The position numbers and the translations under genes were made by a program. This document shows, one piece after another, positions 14,376 through 22,022 of a stretch of DNA of 22,050 nucleotides (position 1 is the first letter of the stretch; every line of letters starts with the position of its first letter). Under the pieces are notes generated by a model. That model saw only the letters and a program-made list of their open reading frames with translations, was not told the DNA's origin and searched no databases. The stretch is from Bacteroidales bacterium M5 (GTDB lineage: Bacteria; Bacteroidota; Bacteroidia; Bacteroidales; Muribaculaceae). The stretch lies in assembly GCA_001689535.1 (NCBI GenBank), contig LUJP01000005.1:1-22050 (forward strand), in the 5' to 3' direction.

Positions 14376-17372
14376 TTAGCCGAGCATGGATTCGAGGGCG
14401 AAGAAGTCCATGAGCACCTTGCGGGGTTTTCCGCCTTGTGCCGGACCCACCACTCCGGCCATTTCGAGCTGGTCCATTATTTTGCCCGCACGGGGATAGC
14501 CTATGGTGAATTTGCGCTGGAGATATGATGTAGAGCCGGTACCCGACTCGATTATGGCTCTGGCGGCATCCTCGAAGAGGGGGTCGCGGTCGCTGATGCC
14601 TCCCATGTTGCCGGTGGCGTCGGAACCTTCCGGGACGAAGGGCGGAAGCTCGTAGGGGGTGGGGTAGCCGATCTGGTCGGAGATGCTCTCGCAGATGGAT
14701 TCAACCTCGTCGGTGTCGATAAACGCACACTGCACGCGATTGAGCTTTCCGCCTATGCTTATGAGCATGTCGCCGCGTCCTATGAGCTGTTCGGCTCCGG
14801 TGCGTCCGAGGATTGTTCGCGAGTCCTCGGGCTGGCTCACGGCGAAAGCCATGCGCGCGGGGAAGTTGGCCTTAATTACACCGGTGATCACGTCGACCGA
14901 CGGGCGCTGTGTGGCGAGAATCATGTGTATGCCCACGGCGCGCGCCTTGGCGGCTATACGTGATACGGGTGTCTCGATTTCCTTGCCTACGGTGAGCATG
15001 AGGTCGCCGAACTCGTCGATTATCACCACTATATAGGGCATGAACCGGTGGCCTTCGGCAGGGCTGAGGGAGCGCTCTATGAATTTGGCGTTGTATTCCA
15101 CTATGTTGCGCTTCTGGGCTTTTTTCAGAAGCAGATAGCGGTTTTCCATTTCCTGCACGAGGGAGTTGAGGGTGCCCACCACGCGCGAAGGCTCCGTGAT
15201 GATGGGGTCTTCCTCGTCGGGGAGCATGGCCAGATAGTGGTTGCGTATGCAGCTGTAGAGGCTGAATTCAACCTGCTTGGGGTCTATGAGAACGAATTTC
15301 AGTTCCGAAGGGTGCATCTTGTAGAGCAGCGATGCTATGATGCAATTCAGACCAACCGACTTACCCATGCCGGTGGCACCGGCCACAAGCATGTGGGGTG
15401 TCTTGGCGAGGTCGGCCACATAAACTTCGTTGGTGATGGTTGTGCCCATCGCCATGGGAAGATGTGCGGTGGAGTTCACATAGGTGTCGCTCGACAGTAT
15501 CTCGCGTATGCCTATTATCTGAGGCTCGCGGTTGGGTACTTCCATACCTATGGTACCCTTTCCGGGGATAGGAGCGATGATACGGATGCCGAGTGCCTGG
15601 AGGCTCATGGCCATGTCGTCGCCGAGTTTCTTGATTTTGGCGATTCTGACGCCCGGCGCAGGCACAATCTCATAGAGGGTGATGGTGGCGCCGACGGTAG
15701 CTTCAATATGGGCTATCTCTATGCCGTAGCTCTGCAGGGCGCGTGTTATTCGCTCCTTGTTCTCCTCCTGTTCGGCTATGTCAACGCGGTTTTCCTTGTG
15801 CTCGTAGACTCTGAGAAGGTCGAGCTCGGGCATACGGAAGCGCGACAGGTCTTCATGTGGGTCGTAGGGAGTGCCTATGGCATGTGAGCGCTCCTGGAAC
15901 TCGTCTTCATCATCGTGCCCGGGAATTTCAGGCGCGATTATCGGACCGGCCAGTGCCGCGAGGTCGGCGAGAGGGTCGGCTATAGGGTCTTTGTCGGTTT
16001 CAATCGGTTCCGTTTCAGTTTCGGCAAGTTCGTTGTCAAAGACTGTACGCGGCTCGTCGAATTCAGCAATGGGTTCACCCGGCTGCTCGTAGATGGAATC
16101 GGAGGATTCCACGTCGGCGCTTACCGGGGCTGCGGGAATTTCCTCAAAGGCTGAAACGGAGGGATTGACTGCGGGAGTGGATGCTGATGGTGTGATCGGG
16201 GCTGTGACTGATGGTGCGAGGGGTGCCGTTTCCACAGGTGTGGCCATTGGAGTGGCCGCTACGGTGGCAGTGGCGCGTGGTGGTAGCGTCTCGGAAGTGA
16301 CCTCTGCGAAACTCATGGCCGGATTCAACGGCTGCTGCTCCTGAACCGCTTCGGTAGCCGGGGTGGCGTTTAATGAAGCGGTCGTATTGACAGGGGTGGC
16401 TTCGCCCGGATTTTCGGCCGGATTCATGGCTGAGGTGGCTGCGGCAAGTCGTTCGGCAGCTTCGGCCTCACGCTCCGCGGCTTCCGCGGCAGCCTGTGCC
16501 TGGGCGGCGGCTTTTTCTGCTTCTCTTTGCTTCTCGGCGCGAAGCTGGGCTTCAATGGCAGCCTGATGGCGCGCAGCCATCACCGAGCGGTAATGTTTTA
16601 TCCAGCGTGCTATGGTGCGGATCACTTTGGCGAGGAATTCGTAGAAAATTACGCAAAGTACAGCCACCAGGAAGATGCTGACGCCAATCGCGGCCCAGTA
16701 GCCTCCCAGAGTGGTAAGATAGTCGTTGACGTAATATCCGAAATAGCCTCCCCAGTAGGTGAGCGAGTCGGTGAGGTAAGCGGCCAGGCCCACTATTATT
16801 GAGACGCATACCGCGGAGGTAATGCAGTTGAACGTAAGGCGCCAGAAGTTGAACCGATGGAATCCGATGAGCGACACGCCGAGCGCTCCCAGATAATATA
16901 TGAGCACGAATATGCCCATTCCTATCCAGCGGGTGAACAGCAGATGGGCCAGATAGGCTCCGAATGGACCGCATGTATTGGCTATATGGGAATCGGAGAA
17001 GGTTACTTCAGCAAGCGATTTGTTGGCAACCACACTTTCATCGGCCACGCCGTTGGTGAGGCTCGAAACCATGGTTATGAGAAGATATGCGGCTACGAGG
17101 ATGAGGAAAACACCTATCAGTGCGCCAACGCGCACCGATGGTGCCCACGGTTTGCTTTCCGAGCGTGGCTTTTTGTCTTTTTTAGGCGCTCGGGCTGCCG
17201 CTGGAGCGGCTTTGGGCTGGGGCGCGGGCTCCGGACGCACGGCGGCTTTTGGCTGCCTGCGGGGGGCTTCAGGGCGCGGTTCCGGTTCGGGCTGCGCCTG
17301 AGTTATGGGAGTGGATGTAGACTTGCCGTTGAGCAGGTCGGCATCGAAATTGTCTGATTCAAATGAAACCAT
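14376..17372 (-). CDS. ftsK: DNA translocase FtsK
   Basis: FtsK is a septum-anchored hexameric ATPase that pumps chromosomal DNA during division and helps resolve dimers. The 998 residues show four N-terminal membrane helices (about 83-104, 138-170, 180-200 and 225-248). A basic coiled region and a long Ala/Pro/Glu/Thr-rich linker follow (about 260-520). The alpha and beta motor domains carry Walker A GATGMGKS (Lys671) and Walker B VVIIDEFGD (Asp786, Glu787). The C-terminal gamma winged-helix domain contains STSYLQRKFTIGYPRAGKIMDQLE and ends near GKPRKVLMDFF; in FtsK this domain reads polarity sequences on DNA. A Pro/Ala/Lys-rich cytoplasmic stretch of about 75 residues precedes the first helix. 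The gene sits 51 bp after rpe. Confidence 0.97.
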   Translation of the reverse strand: MVSFESDNFDADLLNGKSTSTPITQAQPEPEPRPEAPRRQPKAAVRPEPAPQPKAAPAAARAPKKDKKPRSESKPWAPSVRVGALIGVFLILVAAYLLITMVSSLTNGVADESVVANKSLAEVTFSDSHIANTCGPFGAYLAHLLFTRWIGMGIFVLIYYLGALGVSLIGFHRFNFWRLTFNCITSAVCVSIIVGLAAYLTDSLTYWGGYFGYYVNDYLTTLGGYWAAIGVSIFLVAVLCVIFYEFLAKVIRTIARWIKHYRSVMAARHQAAIEAQLRAEKQREAEKAAAQAQAAAEAAEREAEAAERLAAATSAMNPAENPGEATPVNTTASLNATPATEAVQEQQPLNPAMSFAEVTSETLPPRATATVAATPMATPVETAPLAPSVTAPITPSASTPAVNPSVSAFEEIPAAPVSADVESSDSIYEQPGEPIAEFDEPRTVFDNELAETETEPIETDKDPIADPLADLAALAGPIIAPEIPGHDDEDEFQERSHAIGTPYDPHEDLSRFRMPELDLLRVYEHKENRVDIAEQEENKERITRALQSYGIEIAHIEATVGATITLYEIVPAPGVRIAKIKKLGDDMAMSLQALGIRIIAPIPGKGTIGMEVPNREPQIIGIREILSSDTYVNSTAHLPMAMGTTITNEVYVADLAKTPHMLVAGATGMGKSVGLNCIIASLLYKMHPSELKFVLIDPKQVEFSLYSCIRNHYLAMLPDEEDPIITEPSRVVGTLNSLVQEMENRYLLLKKAQKRNIVEYNAKFIERSLSPAEGHRFMPYIVVIIDEFGDLMLTVGKEIETPVSRIAAKARAVGIHMILATQRPSVDVITGVIKANFPARMAFAVSQPEDSRTILGRTGAEQLIGRGDMLISIGGKLNRVQCAFIDTDEVESICESISDQIGYPTPYELPPFVPEGSDATGNMGGISDRDPLFEDAARAIIESGTGSTSYLQRKFTIGYPRAGKIMDQLEMAGVVGPAQGGKPRKVLMDFFALESMLG

Positions 17373-17423
17373 TGAGGTTGGTGTAGTGATTGGGTAATTC
17401 GGGGGGGGAGATTCCTGGAGGAA

Positions 17424-18071
17424 TCAGAGGTGCCGCAACTGGCTGATGCGTGCGGCGGGATCCGGGTCGGCGAACACATAGTTGCCGACCACGAGTATGT
17501 CGGCTCCGCGTTCCACGCATTCTTTTCCGGTGGTGGCGTTGATGCCGCCGTCAATCTGGATGAGGGCCTTGGAGCCTGTGCGGTCCAGGAGCTGGCGCAG
17601 ACGCGTGATTTTATCAAGAGTGCCCGGAATGAACTTCTGGGCGGCGAATCCGGGGTTTACCGACATGAGAAGCACCATGTCGAGGTCGGCCGCGATATCC
17701 TCCAGAAGAATCACCGGTGAGGAGGGATTGAGCGTTACGGCCGCTTTCATTCCGGCCTGATGTATATGCTGGACCACGCGGTTGAGATGACGGCAGGCCT
17801 CAACATGCACGTTCATGATTTCCACACCGCAGTCGCGCACCTGGCTCACGTAGCGCCCCGGGTCCTCAATCATGAGGTGGGCGTCGAGAGTTTTGCGCGC
17901 ATACCGCGCCACAGCCTTGATTACCGGAAATCCAAACGAGATGTTTGGCACGAAAATGCCGTCCATTACGTCGAGGTGGATCATTTCGGCTTCCGATTCA
18001 TTAAGCATTTCAATGTCGCGCTGGAGATTGGCGAAATCGGCTGAAAGGATAGATGGAGAAACTATAGTCAT
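17424..18071 (-). CDS. rpe: Ribulose-phosphate 3-epimerase
   Basis: Interconverts ribulose 5-phosphate and xylulose 5-phosphate in the pentose phosphate pathway, in the cytoplasm. The 215-residue protein is a single TIM barrel. The metal and catalytic residues are visible in SPSILSADF (Asp12), HLDVMDG (His32, Asp34, Asp37), AHLMI (His65) and QIDGGI (Asp174). The phosphate-binding loops are NPGF (139-142) and VVGNYVF (194-200). One variation is NPGFAAQKF, where most family members have NPGFGGQKF. The ATG at 18071 is preferred to a TTG three codons earlier. The gene lies 76 bp downstream of the DedA gene and 51 bp upstream of ftsK, whose leader contains a run of eight G on the plus strand. Confidence 0.96.
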   Translation of the reverse strand: MTIVSPSILSADFANLQRDIEMLNESEAEMIHLDVMDGIFVPNISFGFPVIKAVARYARKTLDAHLMIEDPGRYVSQVRDCGVEIMNVHVEACRHLNRVVQHIHQAGMKAAVTLNPSSPVILLEDIAADLDMVLLMSVNPGFAAQKFIPGTLDKITRLRQLLDRTGSKALIQIDGGINATTGKECVERGADILVVGNYVFADPDPAARISQLRHL

Positions 18072-18147
18072 GCGGGTCAAAGTGTGTTGAGCTATGTGGA
18101 ATGTGAAATGACAGTTGGATGAGGAGCGGAAAGCGCCTGATGCGGTC

Positions 18148-18822
18148 TTAGTTTTTCGGCGCGCGGCGCGGACGGAGAAGGTTGTAGACGATCACTCCCA
18201 GGCATATCACGCCGATTGCGATTCCAGCCCATGTGAGGTAGTCGTTGTATTTCTCCACCTGGTTGAAAAGCTCGTCAAGCGGCACGGTGCGTCCAAGCCA
18301 CCATCCGAGCACGGCGAGCACGGCGTTCCAGATTCCGGCTCCGAGAGCGGTGAAGATGCAGAACACGCCGAGATTCATGCGGGCGAGGCCGGCGGGAATG
18401 GAAATCAGCTGGCGCACAGCCGGAATAAGACGGCCTAAAAAGGTGGATATGGCACCATGGGAATCGAAGTATTTCTCGGCTTTGTCCACTTTCTCGCGGT
18501 TGATGAGCAGGGCATGCCCCAGGCGTGAGTCGGCAAAGCTGTACACGAGCGGACGTCCTATCCAGAGCGAGAGGAAATAGTTGATGAGTGCTCCGCAGAG
18601 CGCGCCGGCCGTGGCCACGAGAACCACCGCAAACACATTCATGTCGCCTTTGGTGCAGGCGAGATATGCGGCCGGAGGAACCACCACTTCGGAAGGGAAG
18701 GGGACAAACGAGCTTTCTACTGTCATTAGCACGAATATAAGCAGGTAACTCGCGTTGTCAACCACCCACTGGAAAAGCGTGGCGGCATCGAAGATTCCTG
18801 CGGTAATGAAATCAAAAATCAT
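18148..18822 (-). CDS. DedA-family membrane protein
   Basis: A 224-residue inner-membrane protein of the DedA (SNARE-associated/VTT) family. Family members act as lipid flippases or scramblases, and some are needed for membrane-potential homeostasis and envelope integrity. Signature regions are ESSFVPFPSEVVVPPAAYLA (residues 36-55, with Glu36 and Glu45 in the re-entrant loop) and FLGRLIPAVRQLISIPAG (128-145, with the functionally important arginines Arg131 and Arg137). Hydrophobic helices lie at about 23-42, 60-85, 150-177 and 198-215. The protein ends in a basic tail, RPRRAPKN. It is the first gene of the minus-strand cluster that runs to trxB, behind a good promoter at 18894-18924, and is divergent from efp. 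The lipid substrate is not known. Confidence 0.93.
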   Translation of the reverse strand: MIFDFITAGIFDAATLFQWVVDNASYLLIFVLMTVESSFVPFPSEVVVPPAAYLACTKGDMNVFAVVLVATAGALCGALINYFLSLWIGRPLVYSFADSRLGHALLINREKVDKAEKYFDSHGAISTFLGRLIPAVRQLISIPAGLARMNLGVFCIFTALGAGIWNAVLAVLGWWLGRTVPLDELFNQVEKYNDYLTWAGIAIGVICLGVIVYNLLRPRRAPKN

Positions 18823-18893
18823 CTGGGGAAACTTATATTATATTGTGTAATCTGATTGACGGCGAATGGACTGACCCCTGCCGCATCGGTGTG

Positions 18894-18924
18894 CAAAGTT
18901 ACAATGATAATCCTTTATATGAAA
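18894..18924 (-). promoter_or_regulatory. Promoter for the DedA-rpe-ftsK-lolA-trxB cluster
   Basis: On the minus strand, TTTC (18924-18921) is followed by a 19 bp spacer and TAACTTTG (18901-18894). The -7 element is an exact TAnnTTTG match and the -33 element matches three of four bases. The leader to the ATG at 18822 would be about 65 nt. Confidence 0.6.
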
Positions 18925-18957
18925 TATTTCCGTGATAAAAATCATATTACAGAGAGT

Positions 18958-18988
18958 GTTGCCGTTACAAGAAAAATGTGTACCTTTG
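18958..18988 (+). promoter_or_regulatory. Promoter for efp
   Basis: GTTG (18958-18961), a 19 bp spacer and TACCTTTG (18981-18988) match the Bacteroidetes -33/-7 arrangement. They lie about 27 bp before the efp ATG, which would give a leader of roughly 20 nt. The promoter is back to back with the DedA promoter. Confidence 0.68.
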
Positions 18989-19014
18989 CGGCAAAATTCA
19001 ATCACAAGTAATTT

Positions 19015-19581
19015 ATGATTAACGCTCAAGACATCAAGAACGGCACCTGCATCCGCATGGACGGCCGTCTTTATTTCTGCGTGGAATTCCTCCACGTAAA
19101 GCCCGGCAAAGGCAATACTTTCATGCGCACAAAGCTTAAGGACGTGGTTGACGGCCGAGTTCTCGAACGCCGCTTCAACATTGGCGAGAAACTCGAGGAC
19201 GTGAGAGTGGAGCGCCGCCCCTATCAGTATCTTTACGCCGACGGTGGCGATGATATCTTCATGAACAACGAGACCTACGAGCAGATTCCCATCAACAAGG
19301 AGCTCGTTACCGGTTCCGACTTCATGAAAGAAGGCGACACCGTGGAGGTTGTGAGCGATGCATCGACTGATACCGTTCTTTTCGCTGAAATGCCTATCAA
19401 GACTGTGCTCAAGATCACATATACCGAGCCCGGTATCAAAGGCGATACAGCCACCAACACCCTCAAGCCCGCCACTGTAGAGACTGGCGCCGAGGTACGT
19501 GTTCCGCTGTTCGTGAATGAAGGCGACTCTATCGAAATCGATACCCGCGACGGCAGCTACATCAGCCGCGTGAAAGCCTGA
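19015..19581 (+). CDS. efp: Translation elongation factor P
   Basis: EF-P binds between the P and E sites of the ribosome and relieves stalling at polyproline stretches. The 188-residue protein has the three beta domains of the family. The N-terminal KOW-like domain (1-62) carries the loop HVKPGKGNTF, whose tip residue is Lys32. The first OB domain covers about 65-125. The C-terminal OB domain ends in GDSIEIDTRDGSYISRVKA, the usual EF-P ending. Lys32 is the position that is beta-lysylated in enterobacteria and replaced by arginine in rhamnosylated forms. No modification gene is in the window, so its state here is unknown. The gene is monocistronic, with its own promoter and a strong terminator 34 bp after the stop codon. 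Confidence 0.97.
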   Translation: MINAQDIKNGTCIRMDGRLYFCVEFLHVKPGKGNTFMRTKLKDVVDGRVLERRFNIGEKLEDVRVERRPYQYLYADGGDDIFMNNETYEQIPINKELVTGSDFMKEGDTVEVVSDASTDTVLFAEMPIKTVLKITYTEPGIKGDTATNTLKPATVETGAEVRVPLFVNEGDSIEIDTRDGSYISRVKA

Positions 19582-19583
19582 TT

Positions 19584-19594
19584 CCCCCCCCCCC
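19584..19594 (+). repeat. Run of 11 C directly after efp stop
   Basis: A homopolymer of 11 C begins two bases after the efp stop codon and precedes its terminator. It is non-coding. Such runs slip during replication and sequencing, so its length may vary. Confidence 0.95.
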
Positions 19595-19614
19595 TCGGAA
19601 ATATCTTATAAAGT

Positions 19615-19659
19615 GCGTCCTGCATGCGGCAACAGCCGCTTGCAGGACGCCTGCTTTTT
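19615..19659 (+). terminator. Intrinsic terminator after efp
   Basis: GCGTCCTGCA (19615-19624) pairs with TGCAGGACGC (19641-19650). The inner GCGGC/GCCGC pairing closes an AACA loop, for 15 pairs with one T/T mismatch. The tract CTGCTTTTT follows, with a second run of six T a few bases later. Confidence 0.92.
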
Positions 19660-19697
19660 AAATTCTGCTTTTTTAATACAATGAGCAATGACACTGT

Positions 19698-19817
19698 GTT
19701 GTAAAAACACCTAACGGTAGGGCTGCTCCATAGAGCAGCCGCCTACAAAATGCTGATTATTAGCGGATGCACGAGCGTGCATCCCTACAATCCGAACGGT
19801 AATTAAAGTTTTACAAC
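19698..19817. repeat. REP-like inverted hairpin pair bounded by inverted repeats
   Basis: Two hairpins share the same frame but differ in stem sequence. The first (19717-19742, plus strand) reads GTAGGG-CTGCTC-CATA-GAGCAG-CCGC. The second (19788-19763, minus strand) reads GTAGGG-ATGCAC-GCTC-GTGCAT-CCGC. GTAG at the foot of a hairpin is the hallmark of REP elements mobilised by RAYT transposases, and two in opposite orientation make a REPIN-like unit. The pair is enclosed by a perfect 9 bp inverted repeat, GTTGTAAAA (19698-19706) and TTTTACAAC (19809-19817). A direct AACGGTA also occurs at 19713 and 19795. No transposase is present in the window, so this would be a non-autonomous element. Confidence 0.65.
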
Positions 19818-19844
19818 TCACTTCCATGCGAAGCCTCCTGGGAG

Positions 19845-19863
19845 CGTCGGCCTCCGGCCGTCG
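19845..19863. repeat. Short GC-rich palindrome in the efp-protease gap
   Basis: CGGCC (19848-19852) pairs with GGCCG (19856-19860) around TCC. Two more pairs lie outside a T/T mismatch. There is no U-rich tract on either strand and no GTAG foot, so it is neither a clear terminator nor a third copy of the neighbouring REP-like element. The rest of the gap up to 19915 shows no gene. Confidence 0.4.
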
Positions 19864-19915
19864 ATGTTTTCAGGCGGCGAAGATACCGACCTTCCGGTGC
19901 GGAGTTTCAGGAAGA

Positions 19916-21388
19916 TTATAGGTCGGGAGCGGCAGGGGCGTTTGTATTGAAAAGTCCGTTGGCTACCGAAAGTGTCACGAGGCCTAACGTCTGCAGAAAC
20001 GAGGTTTTATTATTGCCTGTATATTTGAACGGATGGACTTTATGCGACGTAGGCAGGCATTCAGATATTTCAACGGGATAAGTGGTGATTGTGAAATCCA
20101 CCATATTGAACTGAATTCTGCCGAATTGCATCAGCGATTTTAATCCAAGGTTGCATTCATAGCTGGCGGCAAGAGGATTGGTTCCCGTATTAACGGTAAT
20201 CTCCGGAACTGTCACCGTATTGCCTCCTAAGCTGATGCTGACGTCGGGGAGAGTATAACATTCCGAAATATGTACACCACCGATGCCTGCCATACGTACG
20301 GTATCTGGTCTGGCATGTGTCAGAACGTAATCCTTATTTCTTTCCAGAAACTCTCCGTTAAGCGAGCCAAAGGAGGAATCGCCTGTGTCGATGCAAATCC
20401 ACATAGGGTTGTCATGTGCTGTGCCCCGGGTGATAAGATTCATTGATGGCGAGAAGCACATGTTTGGCGGGGTCTGGCTTTTTCGGGGAGCGGCTTTCGC
20501 AACGGTGATTTCCCGTTTGATGAAATCAAGCGTCAGATCGTTAAGTTGCAACATAAGTTCACTGCCGACAACAATATTCAGACAGTTCATGTATCGGTCT
20601 GCTTCTTCATTGTCAACCTTGAAGTCAACAATGACAAAAGGTACATCCCTGACAGTGATATTTCCCAGCTTGATTTCTCTGGCAATCGCATATTGTGTCC
20701 GCTGTTTGCCTATTCCCATCACATAGTTGTATGCCTCGAGAGGTATAAGACCGAACTTCCGCGCCAAAGAATCTGAAATGATGTTGACGCCTGCACCTGT
20801 GTCGAAAACTATGTCTGCATCAAGTCCGTTGATGGAAGTGCTGTCAAGTGTCATCAGCACCGATCCTTTTTCCGGTTTGCCTACGGGTGTGATCCGGAAA
20901 GGCACAATCCCCCCGGTTACTTCTATGGAAATGGAGTAGGGCTGATATGGAGCAAAGGCGGAATATCTGTCAATGTAAAGTTGCAGGCCGTCAATGGCTG
21001 CCGAGTCAAGATATTGTCGGGTAGCGTCAAGCACGGATGTCAATACCGAGGCAGCCTTGGCATTGTCGCCCGTTTTACCGTAATCCATTGAAAGCATCAC
21101 GGCAGACTTGAGCAGGTTGCTCAAGTCAAGACCGGTGGAATAATTATTGAGCAGGTCTTCAAAAGCCGGAATCGACATATCCGGTCGATTAAGCCGGTTG
21201 CCGATGAGTCCGCGCGAAAATACTTCAAGGAAAGGGTTGATGGAGTCTTTGGGCGCTGCGTTATAAATCGAGTCAAGAGCGAACCAGTCGCTTGTGTTCA
21301 TTGCGTTGGCAATACGCTCATCTATAGACTGGGCGCTGCAAATCAATGAATAAATAATGCATACAATGGAGAGTGATACCTTTCTCAT
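19916..21388 (-). CDS. Secreted two-lobed retropepsin-like aspartyl protease family protein
   Basis: A 490-residue protein with a signal peptide (MRKVSLSIVCIIYSLICSAQ), so probably periplasmic. Residues about 22-140 are helical and TPR-like (AFEDLLNNYSTG, DYGKTGDNAKAASVL). Residues about 150-295 form a retropepsin-like lobe with VFDTGAGVNIIS (Asp196-Thr-Gly) and a GIGK flap-like turn. Residues about 315-440 form a second lobe with ICIDTGDSSFG (Asp334-Thr-Gly) and GIGG. Each lobe ends in a strand resembling LTLDFIKREI or IQFNMVDFTI. With two DTG motifs in one chain it could form a pepsin-like bilobal active site without dimerising. Proteolysis is not shown, and residue Asp337 after the second DTG is unusual where Ser, Thr or Ala is expected. 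The gene appears somewhat more AT-rich than the ftsK cluster. It lies 52 bp after the glycosylase gene. Confidence 0.83.
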   Translation of the reverse strand: MRKVSLSIVCIIYSLICSAQSIDERIANAMNTSDWFALDSIYNAAPKDSINPFLEVFSRGLIGNRLNRPDMSIPAFEDLLNNYSTGLDLSNLLKSAVMLSMDYGKTGDNAKAASVLTSVLDATRQYLDSAAIDGLQLYIDRYSAFAPYQPYSISIEVTGGIVPFRITPVGKPEKGSVLMTLDSTSINGLDADIVFDTGAGVNIISDSLARKFGLIPLEAYNYVMGIGKQRTQYAIAREIKLGNITVRDVPFVIVDFKVDNEEADRYMNCLNIVVGSELMLQLNDLTLDFIKREITVAKAAPRKSQTPPNMCFSPSMNLITRGTAHDNPMWICIDTGDSSFGSLNGEFLERNKDYVLTHARPDTVRMAGIGGVHISECYTLPDVSISLGGNTVTVPEITVNTGTNPLAASYECNLGLKSLMQFGRIQFNMVDFTITTYPVEISECLPTSHKVHPFKYTGNNKTSFLQTLGLVTLSVANGLFNTNAPAAPDL

Positions 21389-21409
21389 GATTGTAAGGGT
21401 TTATGTATG

Positions 21410-21417
21410 CAAATATA
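21410..21417 (-). promoter_or_regulatory. Promoter -7 element for the aspartyl-protease-like gene
   Basis: The minus strand reads TATATTTG, an exact TAnnTTTG match about 20 bp upstream of the ATG at 21388. The -33 region is not convincing, though the surrounding sequence is AT-rich. Confidence 0.45.
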
Positions 21418-21440
21418 AGCATTGGTTGCATATATACTTG

Positions 21441-22022
21441 TCACAGGATACCGGCTTTGCGGAACATGCGGGCGTAGAATTCGGCTTTCTTCTCGAGTTT
21501 CATGGGGTAGGCGCGTGAGGTGGAAGGCATGCGCCAGATTTCGAGACCGTCGGCAGCCATTGTCATCTCTCCCATTCGGGGCACCTCAGTGGACGTGAGC
21601 GAGGCGATGACTCCGGCAGCTTTCTCGCCGGTGGTGGCCACGGTGTGGCACAGCGGCATTTTCTGCAGCAGTGCTGTGAGGTTGACGGGTTCCACGATTT
21701 CAAGATACTTGTCGGAAGCATTGTCGCGAAGCCTTCTTACGGTAGCTCCGGTATCATTCATGGCTATTCCGCGCTCACACAGCAACTGCTTTATCTCCGG
21801 CAGCCGGAAGGTCTTGTGGGCGATATCGACAAATTTCAATGGATCGTCATAAAACAGCAGTCCCATTATGCGCCAGAAGTCATTTATGTAATTGGGGTAA
21901 TAAAAATCCATGCTCCATCTTCCCGACTTCGGGGGGAACGTTCCCATGATCAATATTCTGGCATTTTCTGGGATAAACGGTTCCCAAGGGTGGCTTTCGA
22001 GCTGTGGATTTGTTGCTTTCAT
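21441..22022 (-). CDS. Uracil-DNA glycosylase superfamily protein
   Basis: A 193-residue cytoplasmic protein of the uracil/mismatch DNA glycosylase fold. The N-terminal active-site-type motif is LIMGTFPPKSGRW, followed by FYYPNYINDFWRIMG, in which YPN and FWR are positioned as in MUG/UDG-like proteins. A central VATTGEKAAG strand-turn fits the fold. The C-terminal motif MPSTSRAYPM takes the place of the family's HPS-type loop that contacts DNA. Members remove uracil or related lesions to start base-excision repair. The subfamily and lesion cannot be fixed from sequence. The start at 22022 is the only ATG giving the complete N-terminus. Only 28 bp upstream are in the window, so its promoter cannot be judged. 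Confidence 0.84.
   Translation of the reverse strand: MKATNPQLESHPWEPFIPENARILIMGTFPPKSGRWSMDFYYPNYINDFWRIMGLLFYDDPLKFVDIAHKTFRLPEIKQLLCERGIAMNDTGATVRRLRDNASDKYLEIVEPVNLTALLQKMPLCHTVATTGEKAAGVIASLTSTEVPRMGEMTMAADGLEIWRMPSTSRAYPMKLEKKAEFYARMFRKAGIL

Noticed and set aside
15048..15887. Open plus-strand frame (279 codons) opposite ftsK
   Set aside because: It lies entirely within the FtsK motor-domain coding sequence and shows no domain, signal or promoter of its own.
15850..16590. Low-complexity Ala/Pro/Glu/Thr-rich stretch in ftsK as possible frameshift or repeat element
   Set aside because: The frame is continuous. A long variable linker between the membrane and motor domains is normal for FtsK.
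17401..17408. G8 run as a frameshift or sequencing error breaking a gene
   Set aside because: It lies in the gap between rpe and ftsK, both of which are complete, so no coding frame is affected.
17411..17426. GATTCC-TGGA-GGAATC hairpin at the end of rpe as a terminator
   Set aside because: The stem has six pairs, includes the rpe stop codon and is followed by a C tract rather than T, so it would not end transcription before ftsK.
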